NCBI RefSeq assembly: GCF_001938985.1
Contig: NZ_MKIN01000022.1
Span: forward strand, 1,178,001-1,242,000
Direction: 5' to 3'
DNA length: 64,000 nt
Source of the DNA: Gillisella taibaishanensis
GTDB lineage: Bacteria > Pseudomonadota > Alphaproteobacteria > Rhizobiales > Rhizobiaceae
Under the pieces are notes generated by a model that was not told the DNA's origin, searched no databases, and worked only from the letters and a program-made list of their open reading frames with translations. Below, one piece after another: positions 9,275-17,455 of the stretch (positions within the stretch are counted from its first letter, which is position 1; each line of letters begins with the position of its first letter). Both the position numbers and the translations under genes were made by a program.

Positions 9275-9303
9275 TTGACACAATTTGCATACTAACATAT
9301 TAG
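9275..9303 (+). promoter_or_regulatory. Predicted sigma-70 promoter of uxaC, overlapped by a small dyad
   Basis: A consensus -35 (TTGACA, 9275-9280) and a -10-like TATTAG (9298-9303) are separated by exactly 17 bases, pointing toward uxaC. The -10 region carries an inverted repeat, CTAA-CATA-TTAG (9292-9303). That is a plausible operator position for the divergently encoded GntR protein, though the arms are only four bases. Confidence 0.55.
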
Positions 9304-9464
9304 ATTGGCGGCGGAATGCAATCGCGTTTCGACGCCGCCGGAACCGGCATCCGTGCCACCGTGAAACCACAGGCGTATACGGCTGCGGATCAGTTCCCGC
9401 AGCTTTGTTTAAGGCATAATTGGCGCGACCGAAATGGCTTGCGGATTTATGCAACAATTTCGAC

Positions 9465-10889
9465 ATGCGCGGCGAGGAGGCCACGGCATTGCTTCATCCA
9501 GACAGGCTTTTTCCCCTTGATCCCTCGGCGCGCGCGCTGTCGCGTCAGCTTTACGACACGGTCCGGTCGCTGCCGATCGTCAGCCCGCACGGTCACACCG
9601 ACCCGCGCTGGTATGCGGAAAATCAGCCCTTTCCCGATCCGGCCCAGCTCTTTGTCGTGCCCGACCATTATGTCTTCCGCATGCTCTATTCGCAGGGAAT
9701 CGACCTGACCGCCCTTGGCGTACCGCGCGTCGATGGCGGCATGACCGAAACCGATGCGCGCAAGATCTGGCGCCTGTTTGCGGAAAACTTCCACCTGTTT
9801 CGGGCCACCCCGAGCCGGATGTGGCTGGAGCACGCTTTCGAAGACGTGTTCGGCCTGACCACCCGCCTGTCGGCTGAGACTGCCGATGCCGCTTACGACC
9901 ATATTGCCGATTGCCTGCAGAAGCCGGAATTTCGTCCTCGCGCCCTGTTCGAACGCTTCAATATCGAAGTGATCGCCACAACGGAAAGCCCGCTGGACGA
10001 GCTGAAATGGCACCAGCAGATCCGCGCCTCCGGCTGGAATGGCCGCGTTGTCACAGCCTATCGACCCGACCCGGTCGTTGACCCCGAATTCGAGGGCTTT
10101 GTCGGCAATGTGGAGCGTTTCGGTGAATTGGCCGGCGTCGATGCGACGACCTGGAGCGGCTATCTCGACGCCCATCGCAACAGGCGCGCTTTCTTCAAAT
10201 CCTACGGCGGCACCAGTTCCGACCATGGCCACGCCACGGCGCGCACCGAAAACCTGCCGCAGGATCAGGCAAAAGCGCTGTTCGACAAGGCACTGACGGG
10301 CCGGATCAGCGCAGACGAAGCCGATGCCTTCCGCGGTCATATGTTGACCGAGATGGCGAAGATGAGCCTGGAAGACGGCCTGGTGCTGCAGATCCATCCC
10401 GGCTCCTTCCGCAACCATTCCTCCGGCATCATGGCCCGCCACGGTCGCGACAAGGGTTTCGATATCCCGACCCGCACGGATTACGTGCGGGCACTGAAGC
10501 CGCTGCTCGACGCTGTCGGCATGGAAAAAGACCTGACGGTCATTCTCTTCACGCTCGACGAAACCAGCTACTCGCGCGAACTGGCCCCCTTGGCCGGTGC
10601 CTATCCGGCACTGAAGCTCGGCCCGGCCTGGTGGTTCTTCGACAGCCCTGACGGTATGCGGCGCTTCCGCGAAACCACGACCGAAACCGCCGGCTTCTAC
10701 AATACGGTCGGCTTCAACGACGACACCCGCGCCTTCTGCTCGATCCCTGCACGTCATGACGTGGCGCGGCGCGTAGATTGCGCATATCTGGCCGAACTGG
10801 TGCTGACCGGTCGGCTGGAGGAAGACGAGGCCCATGAGCTGGCGGGGGAGCTGGCTTATGGGTTGGCCAAGAGGGCCTACCGGCTCTGA
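9465..10889 (+). CDS. uxaC: Glucuronate isomerase (uronate isomerase)
   Basis: UxaC converts D-glucuronate to D-fructuronate and D-galacturonate to D-tagaturonate, the first cytoplasmic step of hexuronate breakdown. The product shows the amidohydrolase-like metal motif SPHGHTDPRW near the N-terminus and the conserved 'NHSSGIMARHGRDKGFDIP' segment. From ATG 9465 it is 474 residues, close to the usual 465-475. The frame also opens from a TTG at 9420, which would add 15 unconserved residues; neither start has a clear ribosome-binding site. The gene is divergent from the GntR regulator and followed at once by two hairpin repeats. Confidence 0.93.
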   Translation: MRGEEATALLHPDRLFPLDPSARALSRQLYDTVRSLPIVSPHGHTDPRWYAENQPFPDPAQLFVVPDHYVFRMLYSQGIDLTALGVPRVDGGMTETDARKIWRLFAENFHLFRATPSRMWLEHAFEDVFGLTTRLSAETADAAYDHIADCLQKPEFRPRALFERFNIEVIATTESPLDELKWHQQIRASGWNGRVVTAYRPDPVVDPEFEGFVGNVERFGELAGVDATTWSGYLDAHRNRRAFFKSYGGTSSDHGHATARTENLPQDQAKALFDKALTGRISADEADAFRGHMLTEMAKMSLEDGLVLQIHPGSFRNHSSGIMARHGRDKGFDIPTRTDYVRALKPLLDAVGMEKDLTVILFTLDETSYSRELAPLAGAYPALKLGPAWWFFDSPDGMRRFRETTTETAGFYNTVGFNDDTRAFCSIPARHDVARRVDCAYLAELVLTGRLEEDEAHELAGELAYGLAKRAYRL

Positions 10890-10890
10890 G

Positions 10891-10969
10891 CTAGTGGAAT
10901 GAATTTGACATTTGATAGCCATTTGCGGCGATCTCGCGGATCAAATGTCAAATTCAAAAATTCCACTAG
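10891..10969. repeat. Long inverted repeat, copy 1 of a tandem pair
   Basis: This 79-base hairpin begins one base after the uxaC stop codon. Outer arms CTAGTGGAA (10891-10899) and TTCCACTAG (10961-10969) enclose perfect 16-base arms at 10901-10916 and 10940-10955, which contain TTGACATTTG and its complement. The loop (10917-10939) is about 23 bases. The design is the same as in the following element: CTAGTGG ends and a TGACATTTG core. It resembles a rhizobial small intergenic palindromic repeat or a miniature inverted-repeat element. No target-site duplication is obvious. Confidence 0.85.
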
Positions 10970-10982
10970 AATCACATAGTTG

Positions 10983-11059
10983 CTAGTGGTTTTCATGATT
11001 GTGACATTTGCTCTCGAGGGTGCTGAACGCGGTAGCAAATGTCACAATCAAACCACTAG
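10983..11059. repeat. Long inverted repeat, copy 2 of a tandem pair
   Basis: This 77-base hairpin lies 13 bases after copy 1. Outer arms CTAGTGGTTT (10983-10992) and AAACCACTAG (11050-11059) enclose perfect 16-base arms at 10997-11012 and 11034-11049, sharing TGACATTTG with copy 1. The 21-base loop is unrelated to the loop of copy 1. Arm bases between the shared blocks differ from copy 1 but remain self-complementary. Transcribed from uxaC into the TRAP genes, the two would form consecutive stable stems just before the dctP ribosome-binding site. Confidence 0.85.
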
Positions 11060-11087
11060 AGCCAATTTCAAATGGGGAGGATATGAA

Positions 11088-12092
11088 ATGAGCATTCTGA
11101 AAAGCATGAAAAGAAGACATGCGACTCTAGCACTCGTGGCATCGGTGGCACTGCTAGCAGGCATGACTGGCGCGAGCGCAGCCGACATCGTTCTGCGCTC
11201 GTCGGATACGCATCCGGATGGTTATCCGACTGTGGAAGCCGTCAAGGCAATGGGCAAGATCCTGGGCGAAAAGACCAATGGACGCGTCTCCGTTCAGGTA
11301 TTTCCGTCCTCGCAGCTTGGCGAGGAAAAGGACACGATCGAGCAGACGCAATATGGCGTCATCGATCTCAACCGCGTCTCTCTCGGGCCATTCAACAATA
11401 TCGTCGAGGAAACCCAGGTCCCATCGCTGCCATACATCTTCCGCTCGGTCGATCACATGCACAAGGTGATGGATGGACCGGTTGGCCAGCAGATCCTGGA
11501 CGCGTTCAAGTCGCATGATCTGATCGGTCTTGCCTTCTACGACAGCGGGTCGCGCAGCTTCTACAACACCAAGAAGCCGATCAAATCCATGGCGGACCTG
11601 AAGGGCATGAAATTCCGCGTCATCCAGTCCGACATGTTTGTCGACATGGTTGCGGCGCTTGGAGCAAATGCCACGCCGATGCCCTATGGGGAGGTGTATT
11701 CTGCCTTGCAGACAGGCGTCATCGACGGGGCGGAAAACAATTGGCCATCCTATGACAGCTCAGGCCATTATGAAGTGGCCAAATACTTCACGCTGGACCA
11801 GCATCTGATCGTTCCGGAAGTGTTGGTGATGTCGAAGAAATCCTGGGACAAACTGTCGCCCGAGGATCAGGCAACCGTTCAGGCCGCCGCCAAGCAATCG
11901 GTCACGATCATGCGCGATCTCTGGCAGAAGCAGGAAAAGGCATCCGAGGACAAGGTCCGGGCGGCTGGCGTCAATGTCATCACCGATATCGACAAGGCAC
12001 CCTTCATCAAGGCGATGGAACCGGTCTACGCCAAATATGTCAAATCCGACAAGCTGAAGGACATGGTCGCCCGCATTCAGGCAACGGAGTAA
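11088..12092 (+). CDS. TRAP transporter solute-binding protein (DctP family)
   Basis: This 334-residue periplasmic receptor begins at ATG 11088 behind GGGGAGG. Its signal peptide has a basic start (MKRRH), a hydrophobic core and probable cleavage after GASA. The DctP hallmark region '[20 protein letters not shown]' contains the arginine that usually grips a substrate carboxylate, followed by '[20 protein letters not shown]'. Encoded with DctQ and DctM subunits and uronate enzymes, it most likely delivers hexuronates or unsaturated galacturonate products. That substrate is an inference from context. Confidence 0.9.
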   Translation: MSILKSMKRRHATLALVASVALLAGMTGASAADIVLRSSDTHPDGYPTVEAVKAMGKILGEKTNGRVSVQVFPSSQLGEEKDTIEQTQYGVIDLNRVSLGPFNNIVEETQVPSLPYIFRSVDHMHKVMDGPVGQQILDAFKSHDLIGLAFYDSGSRSFYNTKKPIKSMADLKGMKFRVIQSDMFVDMVAALGANATPMPYGEVYSALQTGVIDGAENNWPSYDSSGHYEVAKYFTLDQHLIVPEVLVMSKKSWDKLSPEDQATVQAAAKQSVTIMRDLWQKQEKASEDKVRAAGVNVITDIDKAPFIKAMEPVYAKYVKSDKLKDMVARIQATE

Positions 12093-12109
12093 ACAGCCCC
12101 GGGGCTTTG

Positions 12110-12141
12110 GCCTGCTCCAGTCCTGTGGGCCTGGAGCAGGC
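12110..12141 (+). terminator. Intercistronic hairpin between dctP and dctQ genes
   Basis: Perfect 11-base arms, GCCTGCTCCAG (12110-12120) and CTGGAGCAGGC (12131-12141), enclose a 10-base loop shortly after the dctP stop. No T-run follows. This suggests an mRNA-stabilising or processing hairpin that favours receptor over membrane subunits, rather than a full terminator. Confidence 0.5.
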
Positions 12142-12268
12142 AATCGTGCCGGGACACTTTCAATCATCAGGCCCAGCTGTGTCTGCGCCCGCCATGAAGC
12201 GGTCGATGATTGCGGACCATCATGATCGGTCCCGGTGAATGCTGAATGGGGTTGGGGGAGGCTTTCGC

Positions 12269-12790
12269 GTGAAGAATTCAATGAGACGAGTGGCGATCAT
12301 CACGGATGCGCTTGCGCGGGGAGCCCTATGGGTGGCCGGCATCGGGCTGGTTCTGATGACCGTTTTCATCGCAGCCCAGGTGTTCTGGCGGTATTTGCTG
12401 GGCAGTAGCCTGATGTGGAGCGAGCCGGTGTCCGTGATGATCATGGGCTGGTTCATCTTCCTCGGCGCTGCCGTCGGTATCAAGGAAGGCTATCATCTTT
12501 CCTTCGACGTGCTGCTTTACGTCATCCCCGAGCGCGGCAAGAAGCTGTTCTATTCGCTTTCCGATTTGGCGGTGACCGCCTTCGGCGCCGGGATGATGTG
12601 GTACGGCACATCGCTGGCCATCAACGCATCCCGCAACATCATCCCCAGCATCGGGATTTCGGGCGCGTTCGACTTCCTTCCCGTTGCGATTGGCGGCCTC
12701 TTGGTGGTGCTGTTTTCCATCGAGCGGATTGCCCGCCGCTTAGCCGACCTGCCGACCGCCCGGTTCGGCGACGCTGCCCTGGAGGAATGA
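12269..12790 (+). CDS. TRAP transporter small permease (DctQ family)
   Basis: This 173-residue membrane protein has four predicted helices: about 20-40, 50-70, 90-110 and 130-150. The WRY motif after the first helix and 'LMWSEPVSVMIMGWFIFLG' are typical of DctQ subunits. The GTG at 12269 is chosen because GGGGGAGG (12254-12261) lies seven bases before it; an ATG twelve bases later is the alternative. It bridges the receptor and the large permease in the inner membrane. The stop sits just before the dctM start. Confidence 0.88.
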   Translation: MKNSMRRVAIITDALARGALWVAGIGLVLMTVFIAAQVFWRYLLGSSLMWSEPVSVMIMGWFIFLGAAVGIKEGYHLSFDVLLYVIPERGKKLFYSLSDLAVTAFGAGMMWYGTSLAINASRNIIPSIGISGAFDFLPVAIGGLLVVLFSIERIARRLADLPTARFGDAALEE

Positions 12791-12792
12791 GC

Positions 12793-14073
12793 ATGGAACT
12801 TTGGATCCTCTTCGGCAGCTTCGTGTTTCTGCTCGCTATCGGCACGCCGGTCGCCTTTTGTCTTGGCATTTCGAGCTTTGCAACGGTCGCCTATCTCGGC
12901 CTGCCGCCAGTCGTCGTGTTTCAACGACTGAATTCGGGTGTCTCGGTCTTTGCACTGATGGCCATTCCGTTTTTCATCTACGCCGGCGACCTGATGGTAC
13001 GCGGCGATATTGCCCGGCGGCTGGTCGCTTTGGCCGGCGCACTGGTCGGGCATCTGCGCGGCGGACTTGGCCAGGTCAATGTCCTGGCCTCGGTCATGTT
13101 TGGCGGCGTTTCCGGCTCCGCTGCCGCCGATGCCTCGGCGGTTGGCGGCCTGATGGTGCCGCAGATGAAAGCGCGCGGCTATGATGTCGATTATGCCGTT
13201 AATATCACGGTCGTCGGCTCGATCATCGCGCTGATGATCCCGCCTTCACACAACATGATCATCTATTCCATTTCGGCAGGCGGCCGCATTTCCATCGCCG
13301 ACCTGTTTACAGCCGGCATCGTTCCCGGCCTGATCCTGGCGCTGTCGCTGATGGTGGCGGCATGGTTCGTCGCCAAGCGCCGCGGCTATCCGACGGAGCC
13401 GTTTCCCGGCGTCAAGGCGCTATGGTCGCTGTTCGTCTCCGCCGTGCCCGGCCTCATCCTGGTCGCAATCATTTTCGGCGGGGTGCGTTCAGGCATTTTC
13501 ACGGCCTCGGAATCCTCCAATATTGCCGTCGTCTATGCCTTGCTCATCACCGTCTTTGTCTACCGCACGATGAGCTGGCACGACTTCGTCGAGGCGACCT
13601 CGGGTGCTGTGCGCACCACGGCGATGGTGCTGATGGTGATCGGCTGCGCGTCGTCCTTCGGCTGGCTGCTTGCCTATACAAGAGTGCCGGCATCGATGGT
13701 GGCCCTGCTGAAAAGCGTTTCCGACAATCCGCTGGTCATCCTGTTTCTGCTGAACATCATCCTGCTGATTCTCGGCACGTTCATGGACATGTCTCCGCTG
13801 ATCGTCATCACCACCCCGATATTCCTACCCGTTGCCACGGCGTTCGGTGTCGATCCGGTGCATTTCGGCGTCATTCTGATTCTCAATTTGGGTATTGGCC
13901 TGTGCACGCCGCCAGTCGGGGCGGTGCTGTTCGTCGGTTGTGCCGTCGGCAAAATTCCTATTTCTCAGGCCATGCGTACCATCTGGCCGTTTTATGGGGC
14001 CGCCTTTGCAGCTTTGATGCTGGTGACCTATATTCCGGCACTGTCGCTCTGGCTGCCGTCCGCGTTCAAATGA
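12793..14073 (+). CDS. TRAP transporter large permease (DctM family)
   Basis: This 426-residue protein is almost wholly hydrophobic, consistent with the 12-helix ion-coupled subunit of TRAP transporters. Conserved stretches are 'FGGVSGSAAADASAVG' and 'MIPPSHNMIIYS' in the first half, and 'LGTFMDMSPLIVITTPIFLP' with 'NLGIGLCTPPVG' in the second. The ATG at 12793 is preceded by GGAGG seven bases upstream; an in-frame ATG at 12787 sits too close to that site. It imports the receptor-bound uronate using a sodium or proton gradient. Confidence 0.92.
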   Translation: MELWILFGSFVFLLAIGTPVAFCLGISSFATVAYLGLPPVVVFQRLNSGVSVFALMAIPFFIYAGDLMVRGDIARRLVALAGALVGHLRGGLGQVNVLASVMFGGVSGSAAADASAVGGLMVPQMKARGYDVDYAVNITVVGSIIALMIPPSHNMIIYSISAGGRISIADLFTAGIVPGLILALSLMVAAWFVAKRRGYPTEPFPGVKALWSLFVSAVPGLILVAIIFGGVRSGIFTASESSNIAVVYALLITVFVYRTMSWHDFVEATSGAVRTTAMVLMVIGCASSFGWLLAYTRVPASMVALLKSVSDNPLVILFLLNIILLILGTFMDMSPLIVITTPIFLPVATAFGVDPVHFGVILILNLGIGLCTPPVGAVLFVGCAVGKIPISQAMRTIWPFYGAAFAALMLVTYIPALSLWLPSAFK

Positions 14074-14086
14074 GGAGCAACGTTTA

Positions 14087-14410
14087 ATGACGACATCCTA
14101 CGTCAAGACATTTCCACCCGTCGATGCGGGCAATGGCGTGACCCGTCAAATATTGTCGGAAAACGCCGATCTGATGGTGGTCAAGTTCACCTTTGGTGAC
14201 GGTGCGCAGGGTCTTCGCCACAATCATCCCCATGTTCAATCCACATATGTTGAATCCGGCCGTTTCGAATTCTTCATTGGTGAGGAGACATTCACTGTTG
14301 GGCCGGGTGACAGTTTCGTCGTTCCCACCCTTGCCTTTCACGGCTGCCGGGCCATCGAGCCCGGCGTGCTGATCGATACGTTCACGCCGCGCCGTGACGA
14401 TTTTCTTTGA
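14087..14410 (+). CDS. kdgF: Cupin protein, KdgF-like unsaturated-uronate converting enzyme
   Basis: A compact 107-residue single-domain cupin. Motif 1 reads as G(X)HXH(X)3Q(X)6G: His45, His47 and Gln51, with Gly58. Motif 2 follows (GPGDSFVVP, then His85). KdgF proteins speed the linearisation of 4,5-unsaturated monouronates, released from pectin or alginate, to 4-deoxy-5-ketouronate, the substrate of KduI. Its place between the TRAP genes and kduI-kduD makes this role very likely, although cupins are versatile and the sequence alone would not prove it. It starts 13 bases after the dctM stop. Confidence 0.8.
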   Translation: MTTSYVKTFPPVDAGNGVTRQILSENADLMVVKFTFGDGAQGLRHNHPHVQSTYVESGRFEFFIGEETFTVGPGDSFVVPTLAFHGCRAIEPGVLIDTFTPRRDDFL

Positions 14411-14428
14411 TATTTGAGGAGTTATGCC

Positions 14429-15250
14429 ATGTTATCAGTTGAAACACGCCACGCCATCGATCCTGAAACCGCAAAGGGTTTCGACACCACGGCACTGCGC
14501 AAGCACTTCCATGTCGGTGGTATCTTCACCGATGGTGAAATCCGGCTGATCTATACCCATTACGACCGGATGATCGTCGGCGGCGCCGTACCTGGTGGCT
14601 CACCACTGGTGCTGGACCATGTCAAGGAATGCGGCACAGCCTCCATTCTCGATCGGCGCGAACTCGTCGTCGTCAATATCGGCGGCACCGGCACGGTCGA
14701 GGCCGATGCGACCTATGAGATGGGCAAGGGCGACATGCTCTATCTCGGCATGGGCGCGGGCAAGATCACCTTTTCCGGCGCCGGCCGGTTCTACATCCTC
14801 TCGGCCCCGGCGCATCACACCTATCCGTCGCGCCTGATCAAGATCGAGGAAGCTGCAAACGTCACTCTTGGTTCGCAGGCGACGTCAAACGAACGCACCA
14901 TCTATCAGTTCGTCCATCCTGACGTGATGAAGGCCTGCCAGCTGGTGGTCGGCATGACCAAGCTTGCGCCCGGCTCCGTCTGGAACACCATGCCCGCCCA
15001 TGTCCATGACCGTCGCATGGAAGCCTATCTCTATTTCGACCTGCCCGAGGGTCAGCGCGCCTTCCACATGATGGGCGAGCCCGATGAAACCCGGCATATG
15101 GTCTTGAAGAACGAAGAAGGCGCGATTTCGCCGCCTTGGTCGATCCATTCCGGCGCCGGCACCGCCAATTACACCTTCATCTGGGCCATGGCCGGCGACA
15201 ACGTCGATTACAAGGATGTCGAAGTGGTCTCGATGGAGACGCTGAAGTGA
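14429..15250 (+). CDS. kduI: 5-dehydro-4-deoxy-D-glucuronate isomerase
   Basis: KduI isomerises 4-deoxy-5-ketouronate to 2,5-diketo-3-deoxygluconate in pectin breakdown. The 273-residue product has the family's two beta-barrel halves and its zinc site: His-X-His and Glu in 'MPAHVHDRRMEAYLYF', with a final His in 'SIHSGAGT'. The conserved 'YDRMIVGGAVPG' and 'NIGGTGTVEAD' segments are also present. The ATG at 14429 is seven bases after GAGGAG. Its TGA overlaps the GTG start of kduD. Confidence 0.94.
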   Translation: MLSVETRHAIDPETAKGFDTTALRKHFHVGGIFTDGEIRLIYTHYDRMIVGGAVPGGSPLVLDHVKECGTASILDRRELVVVNIGGTGTVEADATYEMGKGDMLYLGMGAGKITFSGAGRFYILSAPAHHTYPSRLIKIEEAANVTLGSQATSNERTIYQFVHPDVMKACQLVVGMTKLAPGSVWNTMPAHVHDRRMEAYLYFDLPEGQRAFHMMGEPDETRHMVLKNEEGAISPPWSIHSGAGTANYTFIWAMAGDNVDYKDVEVVSMETLK

Positions 15251-16005
15251 GCGATCTGTTTTCGCTTAGCCGAAAGACTGCGCTGGTGACCGGTGCCAAT
15301 ACCGGCATCGGCCAGGCCATCGCGGTCTCCATGGCCAAGGCCGGCGCTACTGTGATCTGCGCCGGTCGCTCTCCAGTCGATGAAACCGTCGGCATGATCG
15401 TCAAGGCCGGCGGCCAGGCTTCCGGCCTTAGCCTCGACCTGTCAGATCCCATGGCCGGCAGCGGGTTGTTCGACGGTCTTGGCCCGGTCGATATCCTCGT
15501 CAACAATGCCGGCATCATCCGCCGTGCAGATGCCGTTGACTTCACCGAGGCCGACTGGGACGCCGTCATGGACGTCAACCTGAAGGCCGTGTTCTTCCTC
15601 TGCCAAGCCTTTGCCAAGTCGGTTTTCGCCCGGCAAGGAAACGGCGAAGTGGATGGAAAGATCGTCAACATCGCCTCGATGCTGTCCTTCCAGGGCGGCA
15701 TTCGCGTGCCCTCCTATACGGCCTCGAAAAGCGGGGTTGCCGGGCTGACGAAGCTGCTCGCCAACGAATGGGCGGCCAAGGGCATCAATGTCAACGCCAT
15801 CGCTCCCGGCTATATCGAGACCAACAATACCGAGGCGCTGCGCAACGATGCCGCCCGCAACAAGGCGATCCTCGAGCGTATTCCCGCCGGTCGCTGGGGT
15901 GACGCCGAGGATATCGGCGGTGCCGCCGTATTTCTTGCATCCCGAGCCGCCAAATATATCCATGGCGCAATTCTCAATGTCGATGGAGGCTGGCTTGCCC
16001 GCTGA
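15247..16005 (+). CDS. kduD: 2-deoxy-D-gluconate 3-dehydrogenase / 2,5-diketo-3-deoxygluconate reductase (SDR)
   Basis: This 252-residue short-chain dehydrogenase has the cofactor-binding TGANTGIGQA (about residues 15-24), NNAGI, and catalytic YTASK. Its size matches KduD (253 in E. coli). KduD reduces 2,5-diketo-3-deoxygluconate to KDG, feeding KdgK. The start is GTG 15247, overlapping the kduI stop by three bases. The end of the gene overlaps the start of the next reductase gene by about 23 bases. Confidence 0.9.
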   Translation: MSDLFSLSRKTALVTGANTGIGQAIAVSMAKAGATVICAGRSPVDETVGMIVKAGGQASGLSLDLSDPMAGSGLFDGLGPVDILVNNAGIIRRADAVDFTEADWDAVMDVNLKAVFFLCQAFAKSVFARQGNGEVDGKIVNIASMLSFQGGIRVPSYTASKSGVAGLTKLLANEWAAKGINVNAIAPGYIETNNTEALRNDAARNKAILERIPAGRWGDAEDIGGAAVFLASRAAKYIHGAILNVDGGWLAR

Positions 16006-17455
16006 TCATTCCGCCAATCCCCAGCGCCTGCGTCGTCCCGATGGCTTGGCCCGTCCGAAGACTGGCATCGTCCATCTCGGGCTCGGCGCCTTCTACCGCG
16101 CCCATGGAGCGATCTATATCGAACAGGCCATGCAAAAGTCTGGCGGAGATTGGGGCATTGTCGGCGTCAGCCTGATGCGCCCCGATCAGCGCGATGCGCT
16201 AGAGCCGCAGGACTTTGCCTATACCGCCGTCGAGCTTGGTCCGGAAGGCGAAACGCCGCGCATGATTACCGTGCTGAACGGTGTGCTGGTCGCGCGCGAA
16301 AATCCTGAGGCCGTGCTGAAGGCCCTCTCCGATCCTGACGTGAAGATCGTCAGCCTCACCGTGACGGAAAAGGGCTATTGCCACGAACCGTCGACCGGCA
16401 AGCTGAACAGCGGGCATCCTGACATTCGCCATGATCTCGCCCATCCCGGCGGCCCGGTTTCGGCCATCGGCATGCTGGTCTGGGCGCTGGAGCGCCGCCG
16501 TGCCGCGGGCAGCAGGCCCTTTACCGTGCTGTGCTGCGACAACCTGCCTGACAATGGCAAGGTGGTGCGCCAGGTCGTGCTGGAATTTGCCGGCATGGTC
16601 TCGCCCGAGCTTGCCCGCTGGATCGAGACGGAAGGCGCCTTCCCCTCGACCATGGTCGACCGCATCGTGCCGGCCACCAAGCCCGAGGATATCGAGCGCG
16701 TCGTCGAACTGACCGGCAAGCTCGACCTGTCGCCCGTGATGCACGAGCCCTTCCGGCAATGGGTGGTCGAGGATCATTTCGTTGACGGACTAAGGCCCGA
16801 TTTCGGCGCTGTCGGCGTCGAGCTGGTCGAAAACGTCACGCCTTACGAGCATATGAAGCTGCGCTGCCTGAACGGCACCCATTCCTCGCTCGCCTATCTC
16901 GGCTATCTCGCCGGCCATGAGACCATAGCCGCCACGGTGGCCGATCCGGTCTTTGCAAGATTCTGCAAACATCTCTGGAATGCCGAAATCACCCCCGGCC
17001 TCAAAGCTCCGCCCGGTGTCAGCCTTGGCGATTATACGGCGGCGCTCTTTACCCGCTATGCCAACCCGGCCATTCGCCATCGCACCTGGCAGATCGCCAT
17101 GGACGGGTCGCAGAAGCTGCCGCAGCGCATTTTGGGCACGATCGCGGAAAACCTGGCCGGTGGCCGGCCCATAACAGGCCTGTCGCTCGCCGTTGCCGCG
17201 TGGATGCGCTACGTCGGCGGCGTGGACGAGAAGGCCGAAGCCATTGACGTGCGCGACCCCCTCAGCGCCCGGCTTAAAGCCCTCAGCGACGGTGCATCCC
17301 TGCCAGCAGACAAGGTGTCCGCCCTGCTTTCGGTGCGCGAGATCTTCCCCGAAGCGCTTGCCGAAAACCAAAGCTTCCGCACGGCCCTCGTATCGGCCTA
17401 TGAAAGCCTCAGCGCCAAGGGCGCAAGACATACGATAGAGGACATGACAGCATGA
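15983..17455 (+). CDS. uxuB: D-mannonate oxidoreductase (fructuronate reductase), mannitol dehydrogenase family
   Basis: A roughly 490-residue polyol dehydrogenase. The N-terminal nucleotide-binding VHLGLGAFYRAH and the catalytic Lys region 'MKLRCLNGTHSSLAYLG' mark the UxuB/UxaB branch. It reduces D-fructuronate to D-mannonate with NADH. It is the only such reductase in the cluster, yet both mannonate and altronate dehydratase genes are present, so it might also act on tagaturonate. The ATG at 15983 lies inside the end of kduD; a TTG at 15995 behind GGAGGC is an equally good start. The stop overlaps the uxuA ATG (17452-17455). Confidence 0.87.
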   Translation: MEAGLPADHSANPQRLRRPDGLARPKTGIVHLGLGAFYRAHGAIYIEQAMQKSGGDWGIVGVSLMRPDQRDALEPQDFAYTAVELGPEGETPRMITVLNGVLVARENPEAVLKALSDPDVKIVSLTVTEKGYCHEPSTGKLNSGHPDIRHDLAHPGGPVSAIGMLVWALERRRAAGSRPFTVLCCDNLPDNGKVVRQVVLEFAGMVSPELARWIETEGAFPSTMVDRIVPATKPEDIERVVELTGKLDLSPVMHEPFRQWVVEDHFVDGLRPDFGAVGVELVENVTPYEHMKLRCLNGTHSSLAYLGYLAGHETIAATVADPVFARFCKHLWNAEITPGLKAPPGVSLGDYTAALFTRYANPAIRHRTWQIAMDGSQKLPQRILGTIAENLAGGRPITGLSLAVAAWMRYVGGVDEKAEAIDVRDPLSARLKALSDGASLPADKVSALLSVREIFPEALAENQSFRTALVSAYESLSAKGARHTIEDMTA

